Shown here: piece by piece, positions 12,986-17,068 of the stretch
Layout of the letters: each line of letters starts with the position of its first letter
Position numbering within the stretch: position 1 is the first letter of the stretch
NCBI GenBank assembly: GCA_964344775.1
Contig: CAYFOO010000028.1
Span: 1 to 17,068 of the forward strand
Direction: 5' to 3'
Source: CAYFMH01 sp964344775
Lineage (GTDB): Bacteria > Patescibacteriota > Gracilibacteria > UBA4473
Length of the DNA stretch: 17,068 nucleotides
Translations under genes and position numbers: made by a program
Notes under the pieces: generated by a model
What the model was told of the DNA's origin: nothing
The model's database searches: none
The model's input: the letters and a program-made list of their open reading frames with translations, nothing else

Positions 12986-15634
12986 TTAAATACTTTCCTC
13001 AGAATTTCTTATTTCATCAATAGTATCAAATAATTTTTCTAAATTCGCTTCTTCATCATCTGAATAACGACAAGAAAAACGAACCGCCTCTCTTCCTTCT
13101 ACAAAACAAAGCGTGCCTTCAGCTTTTCTTTTATTCAATTTTTTGAGTAATTCTATCGCAGGAATATCAGGAAAATCAACGGTAAAAATCCCATTAAAAT
13201 CTTTTCTATTACGATGAATAGGACGCAATACACGACCTTTTCTTCTTTCGGTGGATTCGATCGCAAGTTTTGTGAGATTGGCCATATGTCGTCCTTGTTT
13301 TTCAGCCAAAGACAAGCTTTTATTATTTCCAAAATTTCCATCTATACAAAAATAATCCAAATTAGAACGCAATCTTCTCACGGCCAACCCCAGAGCCGCT
13401 ATATTTTCTGCCTGAAGATAGGAATCTTCATATGCATAATGAAATTGTCGATTCCCAGGCAAAGATGCTAAAAAATTTTTTGACAAAGCCAAAACACCTA
13501 CTCCACCCACTCCCAAAGCCTTACTTCCACTAGCAAACCAAGCGGCTGCATCTACCCCTCTATTTTCCCCAAGAGAAGCAATTTCCCCTCTTCCAATAGC
13601 CTGAGAGGCATCAATAATAACAGGAAGATCCAAATGGTGATTTTGTCCCTTATGCCCGTGTCTTCTCCTTTTTTTACGCAAATTCTGCAGCTTTTTTTGT
13701 TTATGATATTTAGCCAACATAGATAATTGATTGGCTTGTTTTTTTCTAGGATCAGAACAGGGAGCATCCCCCAAACGGGTTTGTTCACTAAAAATAACAC
13801 CTCTTGCATATTTAGGATGACTCTTCTGTCCAATATCTCTAGCCAGCTCCTCATAAGATTTCGCTCTCCTCTCTATTGGGTTATTCAAAGGAACTACTCG
13901 AATCCCTCCTCCCTTGCCTCGTTCAGTCAAAAACTTTATAACACTGTCATGTTCCTGGTCGCCAACGATAAAAAAATCCCTTTGCCTCAAATTTGGAAAA
14001 CACTCATTCATGAAGTTCTGAAAAGCACTTGTTCCGCTTGCAAAAAAATCGATACTATATCCTTTTGCCCCCAAATAAGTACTCATTTCTTGACGAGCAA
14101 ATCGCAAAACTGCAGGAAAACCTAGTTCATCTAACATAGCTTTTCCAGATCTCAAAAGATTCTGTCTGGTAATACCCACTTCCGCAGTCTTAAAATTCCC
14201 TGGAAAATTTCTTGCCGGATCCAATCCCAAAGCATCTACCATGGGAATCAAGGGGTTCCCACCTTCTTCTCTTACATTCCCTTCCTCATCAAATCCATTT
14301 CTCAATGCTGTTTCACTAAAGTTATCTAAAGCAACTTCCATTAATAAATCTCGAATGGAAGGAAGAGCAAATTCTTCATCTTCAACTCCCAATGGAATTT
14401 CCAAAAAAGGATCATCGGAATGTAAGACAACTTCAAGAGATCTTGCCAAAGCAAGGTCATTCTGCGGGATTTCCCCTTCTTTTAATTGACTCAAAAACTG
14501 AAAAAATCTCTGTTGTACTTTTGGATTTTTGACAATAGTTTTAGGATGAATCAATCGAATAAGTACATCTGGAAGATATATTTCGCGTTCTCCTTTTTTA
14601 ACAACTTTTTGGACTAAATCTTGAAATAAAGCTGTTGAAGTTGAATCATGAAAATTATTTAACAGCAACAAAATAGGCATTATTTCATCACGAGAAATCC
14701 CAGGAGTTATTAAAGTTTTTATTTTTTGAACATCAAAAGGGGAATATTTCAAATCTCCACGAAACCAGTGGTTTTTCCCATCTTTGATTTCTCCCAATGT
14801 TTCCGCCAAAACATCATAAAGATTTCCTTTTTCTCCTGGTTTATTTACAGCACCCTGAGAACGAGAACCCTCAAATATTTTTATCAAAGCTCTTATACTT
14901 TCTTCTCTTATTTCTTTTTTTTGCCTTGGACCACAATGATCAATTAAGTGTTGAGTTACATCTCCATAAAAACCTAAAAAATCTTTTAGATGCTCAAAAA
15001 AATGAAATGTTTCTGACTCATCTGTGTGAGAATTTCCCTGTTCAAATTCTTCATAAATTCGTATTTGATCATATACGATATTTTCCAAAAGCCTTACATT
15101 AGTGTGCAAAAAGGCATACAACAAATGTACAAAAGTTCCATATTCCCTTCCAAAAGTTTCTGTTACCCTGTTTTTTAAGGCAATAAGTTTTGGGCTATCT
15201 TCAAAAATTGTCTCTTTAGTGAAAGCACTGGCTTCTCCTTCAACAAATTTTCTAAAAAACTCTTTTCCTCCCATTCTATTCCCACATAACTCAATGGCTT
15301 TTTTGGTCATATCTTTATGTGAATCTCGCAAATCTTCTTTTGTTATTCTTAGTTCTGGACAAATTTGACCAACAAAAACCCGGACACTATCAACTAATCC
15401 AAGTATGAGAATCTCATCTTTGACTTCCTCCATCGAACAAGAAGTATCAAGAACCCTCAAAACCTTATTTAATGCATGAAGAGATTGTTGTTCTGCCACT
15501 GATGTTTTTATATTAGGAGCACCGCGAGTTATTTCTGATTGTACTTCTCCGGTAACCCTTCTAGTAAAACTTTCAACCCCAGACTTAAGCTGATTTAATC
15601 GATTTTCTCCGATTGCTTCTGAATTACCTTCCAT
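12986..15634 (-). CDS. Unknown helical domain fused to a class V aminotransferase-like PLP enzyme
   Basis: An 882-residue protein, numbered from ATG 15634. Residues about 1-475 are largely helical and match no family I recognise. The C-terminal part is a fold-type I PLP enzyme of the class V aminotransferase / cysteine desulfurase type: DFFASGTSAFQNF (phosphate loop, about 529-541), VGDQEHDSV (about 557-565), VIIDASQAIG with Asp675 for the pyridine nitrogen, and WFASGSKALGVGG with Lys705 as the likely Schiff-base lysine. A Lys/Arg/His-rich stretch (about 640-667) is inserted just before VIIDASQ. The reaction is unknown; no desulfurase active-site cysteine loop was identified. A TTG at 15652 is in frame, but ATG 15634 suits the promoter better. 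The kinase gene lies 97 bases upstream. Confidence 0.8.
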   Translation of the reverse strand: MEGNSEAIGENRLNQLKSGVESFTRRVTGEVQSEITRGAPNIKTSVAEQQSLHALNKVLRVLDTSCSMEEVKDEILILGLVDSVRVFVGQICPELRITKEDLRDSHKDMTKKAIELCGNRMGGKEFFRKFVEGEASAFTKETIFEDSPKLIALKNRVTETFGREYGTFVHLLYAFLHTNVRLLENIVYDQIRIYEEFEQGNSHTDESETFHFFEHLKDFLGFYGDVTQHLIDHCGPRQKKEIREESIRALIKIFEGSRSQGAVNKPGEKGNLYDVLAETLGEIKDGKNHWFRGDLKYSPFDVQKIKTLITPGISRDEIMPILLLLNNFHDSTSTALFQDLVQKVVKKGEREIYLPDVLIRLIHPKTIVKNPKVQQRFFQFLSQLKEGEIPQNDLALARSLEVVLHSDDPFLEIPLGVEDEEFALPSIRDLLMEVALDNFSETALRNGFDEEGNVREEGGNPLIPMVDALGLDPARNFPGNFKTAEVGITRQNLLRSGKAMLDELGFPAVLRFARQEMSTYLGAKGYSIDFFASGTSAFQNFMNECFPNLRQRDFFIVGDQEHDSVIKFLTERGKGGGIRVVPLNNPIERRAKSYEELARDIGQKSHPKYARGVIFSEQTRLGDAPCSDPRKKQANQLSMLAKYHKQKKLQNLRKKRRRHGHKGQNHHLDLPVIIDASQAIGRGEIASLGENRGVDAAAWFASGSKALGVGGVGVLALSKNFLASLPGNRQFHYAYEDSYLQAENIAALGLAVRRLRSNLDYFCIDGNFGNNKSLSLAEKQGRHMANLTKLAIESTERRKGRVLRPIHRNRKDFNGIFTVDFPDIPAIELLKKLNKRKAEGTLCFVEGREAVRFSCRYSDDEEANLEKLFDTIDEIRNSEESI

Positions 15635-15655
15635 CTTTAATAAGAATACCAATTA

Positions 15656-15684
15656 CTAATAGAAAATTCTTGACAAAGTGTCAA
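15656..15684 (-). promoter_or_regulatory. Promoter of the PLP-enzyme gene
   Basis: On the minus strand a perfect TTGACA (-35, 15679-15684) and TATTAG (-10, 15656-15661) have an ideal 17-base spacer. Transcription would begin near 15649, about 15 bases before ATG 15634. It shows that the PLP-enzyme gene can be expressed apart from the kinase gene. Confidence 0.65.
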
Positions 15685-15685
15685 G
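15669..15685. promoter_or_regulatory. Perfect inverted repeat overlapping the -35 box (possible operator)
   Basis: CTTGACA and TGTCAAG are separated by three bases (AAG on the plus strand), a perfect 7-3-7 dyad covering the -35 element of the PLP-enzyme promoter. A repressor bound here would block polymerase. It could also fold as a small RNA hairpin in the kinase transcript; no T tract follows, so it is not a terminator. Confidence 0.5.
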
Positions 15686-15731
15686 CAAGTTTTAATAAAA
15701 ACAAATCGCCAAAAAAATTGAAAACAGAGTT

Positions 15732-17003
15732 CTATTCTGTCGCCTCCAAAGCTGTATTCTGAGAATTTATCACCTGAGGAAATTCCATAAAAAAAGTAAC
15801 CTGTTCTCCTACCTGTGACTCTGCCCAAAATCTCCCGCCAGCAGACTTCGCTACCCGCTGACAATAACCCAATCCATAGCCCGTCCCCTCCTCACCAGCT
15901 GTTCCCATGGTAGATTTATGTCGTTGTTGACCATCCAATAATTCTATTAACCGCTCTGGAGCAATCCCTGCTCCTGTATTTTTTACCCCCAAAACCACAT
16001 TTCCTGCTGCATTTCTTTCCGCAAAAATAGTTATTTTCCCTTTTGGAGGAGTGAATTTTATAGCATTACTAAGCAAATTATTAATAACCCTTGTCAAACA
16101 AAATGGATCCACTTCCAGAGCTATCTCCGAACCAATATTTTTTTCAACTCTAATTTCTTTTTCCTGTGATAACAAACTACTCGCCTCCAATAAATCATCT
16201 ATCCACTGACACAGATTAGGAATTAATTGAGGTTGAAATATTATCTCCCCATGATCAGAGGCTTTTAGCTTCCGAATAATCCCTATACCAACCGATACTT
16301 GATCTACAAGAACTTTTATCATGGCTTCATCGGCTTTTATAATCCCCTTTCGAAAAACATCAGACCATTGTATGGCTTGGCCCAAAGAACTCTTTAGATC
16401 ATGGATGGTATCATGCATGGAAGCATCATATTCCTTCGACATTTTTTCCAATATAGCTATTTCCTCTCTCAATGCTTCCGTTTCGCTCTTCAAATCTGAA
16501 ATATCGTCAAATCTTATTTCTTCTGGCCTTTGGGGAGAAGTAGCAACAAATCCCTCTTGTGCCAAAGAATTGTTTAACAATGTCACCACTTCTCCTAGTT
16601 TTTCTGTAGCCAATGTATGTACCTCTTCTAGTAAAACCGAGATAGCCTTGTCATTTACAAGACAGTTTTGAATTTCTTCTAATTTCTCCTGAAGTATTGT
16701 GAAGCTTCCTTCGAAGTTCTCTGCTATGGCACCAATTGCCTGCTTCTGGGCAGAAAACGTAGCTTCCGCCATTTGCTTAGATACAAAAGCATCCATATAC
16801 TGCCCGTGCAGACGGTCAAATAAACTCGCTTCAGCCGCATTGCTCCTCGTATCATTTGCAGGAGGGATTTCTACTGTTGCAGCCCCATCTATCATTTCAA
16901 CAAGAGTAGGATCACTATCTACTGTTTCTTGTGCTCCCAAAGCATTTATTAGTCTTTCTTCTGTAACGTCTCTCCTCTCTGCCACTGGTAAAGTTGAAGT
17001 CAT
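15732..17003 (-). CDS. Soluble sensor histidine kinase
   Basis: A 423-residue kinase that would phosphorylate itself on His and pass the phosphate to a response regulator (none lies in this window). Residues 1-190 are acidic and helical with coiled-coil character (EEIAILEKMSKEYDASMHD) and contain no membrane segment, so it is cytoplasmic. The H-box is TIHDLKSSLG with His201. The ATPase domain has the N-box VINNLLSNAIKFTPP (306-320), a G1 box KNTGAGI (341-347) and a G2 box GTGYGLGY (373-380). In the G1 box the usual Asp of DxGxG is replaced by Asn342, as in many active V-x-N-T-G kinases. ATG 17003 is the only sensible start; no Shine-Dalgarno is seen. The promoter probably lies in 17004-17068 or outside the window. 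Confidence 0.88.
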   Translation of the reverse strand: MTSTLPVAERRDVTEERLINALGAQETVDSDPTLVEMIDGAATVEIPPANDTRSNAAEASLFDRLHGQYMDAFVSKQMAEATFSAQKQAIGAIAENFEGSFTILQEKLEEIQNCLVNDKAISVLLEEVHTLATEKLGEVVTLLNNSLAQEGFVATSPQRPEEIRFDDISDLKSETEALREEIAILEKMSKEYDASMHDTIHDLKSSLGQAIQWSDVFRKGIIKADEAMIKVLVDQVSVGIGIIRKLKASDHGEIIFQPQLIPNLCQWIDDLLEASSLLSQEKEIRVEKNIGSEIALEVDPFCLTRVINNLLSNAIKFTPPKGKITIFAERNAAGNVVLGVKNTGAGIAPERLIELLDGQQRHKSTMGTAGEEGTGYGLGYCQRVAKSAGGRFWAESQVGEQVTFFMEFPQVINSQNTALEATE

Positions 17004-17068
17004 TTTATTTTTCGTTAATTAGACTTTCTGCACAATAAAGTTGTTCGGAGAGAAGAAATGGGGATAAT

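Noticed and set aside
13214..15368. Plus-strand open frames opposite the PLP fusion gene
   Set aside because: They lack recognisable domains and mirror the codon pattern of the minus-strand gene.
15635..15652. TTG at 15652 as start of the PLP fusion gene
   Set aside because: The predicted transcription start is near 15649, so only ATG 15634 would be inside the transcript.
1..17068. CRISPR arrays, ribosomal RNA or tRNA genes
   Set aside because: No regularly spaced repeats, rRNA-like stretches or cloverleaf sequences were seen by eye.

Overview
The window looks like a piece of a low-GC bacterial chromosome from the candidate phyla radiation (CPR), most likely near Peregrinibacteria or Gracilibacteria but read with the standard code. 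The lineage is inferred from style, not from a marker gene: few Shine-Dalgarno sites, a TrmB-like regulator, a secreted protein with W-x-E-N-x-G-W-I modules, and an isoleucyl-tRNA synthetase swollen with inserted domains. Ten stop codons were read (nine genes and one doubtful small frame); all are TAA or TAG.

Left part (1-5470, minus strand): one giant ileS gene of about 1703 codons. Once the inserted parts are removed, a normal synthetase of about 1050 residues remains. The four inserted domains are a GNAT acetyltransferase, a REP-associated HUH transposase (RAYT/Y1) domain with its HVH motif and tyrosine intact, a second ElaA-like GNAT, and a histidine phosphatase with an RHG motif. The RAYT part encodes a perfect 30-bp palindrome. 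Upstream of ileS is a T-box leader: a textbook antiterminator with a TGGTACC bulge, a competing intrinsic terminator, and a promoter.

Middle (5472-6507): a complete IS30-family insertion sequence with 16-bp inverted repeats and a TAG target duplication. It sits just upstream of the ileS promoter, and its transposase uses the duplicated TAG as its stop codon. From 6508 to 6821 there is a small doubtful reading frame, possibly an exchanger remnant, and a strong terminator. Then, on the minus strand (6822-9014), comes a 730-residue secreted surface protein.

Right-centre (9225-12128, plus strand): an RluA-type pseudouridine synthase, a Na+/Ca2+-type (CaCA) exchanger, and a (p)ppGpp synthetase-type Rel protein without a recognisable hydrolase site. 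The last gene overlaps a convergent TrmB-like regulator by 15 bases.

Right (12114-17003, minus strand): the TrmB-like regulator, an 882-residue protein joining an unrecognised helical N-terminal half to a class-V-aminotransferase-like PLP enzyme, and a soluble histidine kinase. A promoter with an overlapping perfect inverted repeat lies before the PLP-enzyme gene. The least ordinary parts are the four-domain ileS with its T-box and the unrecognised PLP fusion protein beside the kinase.
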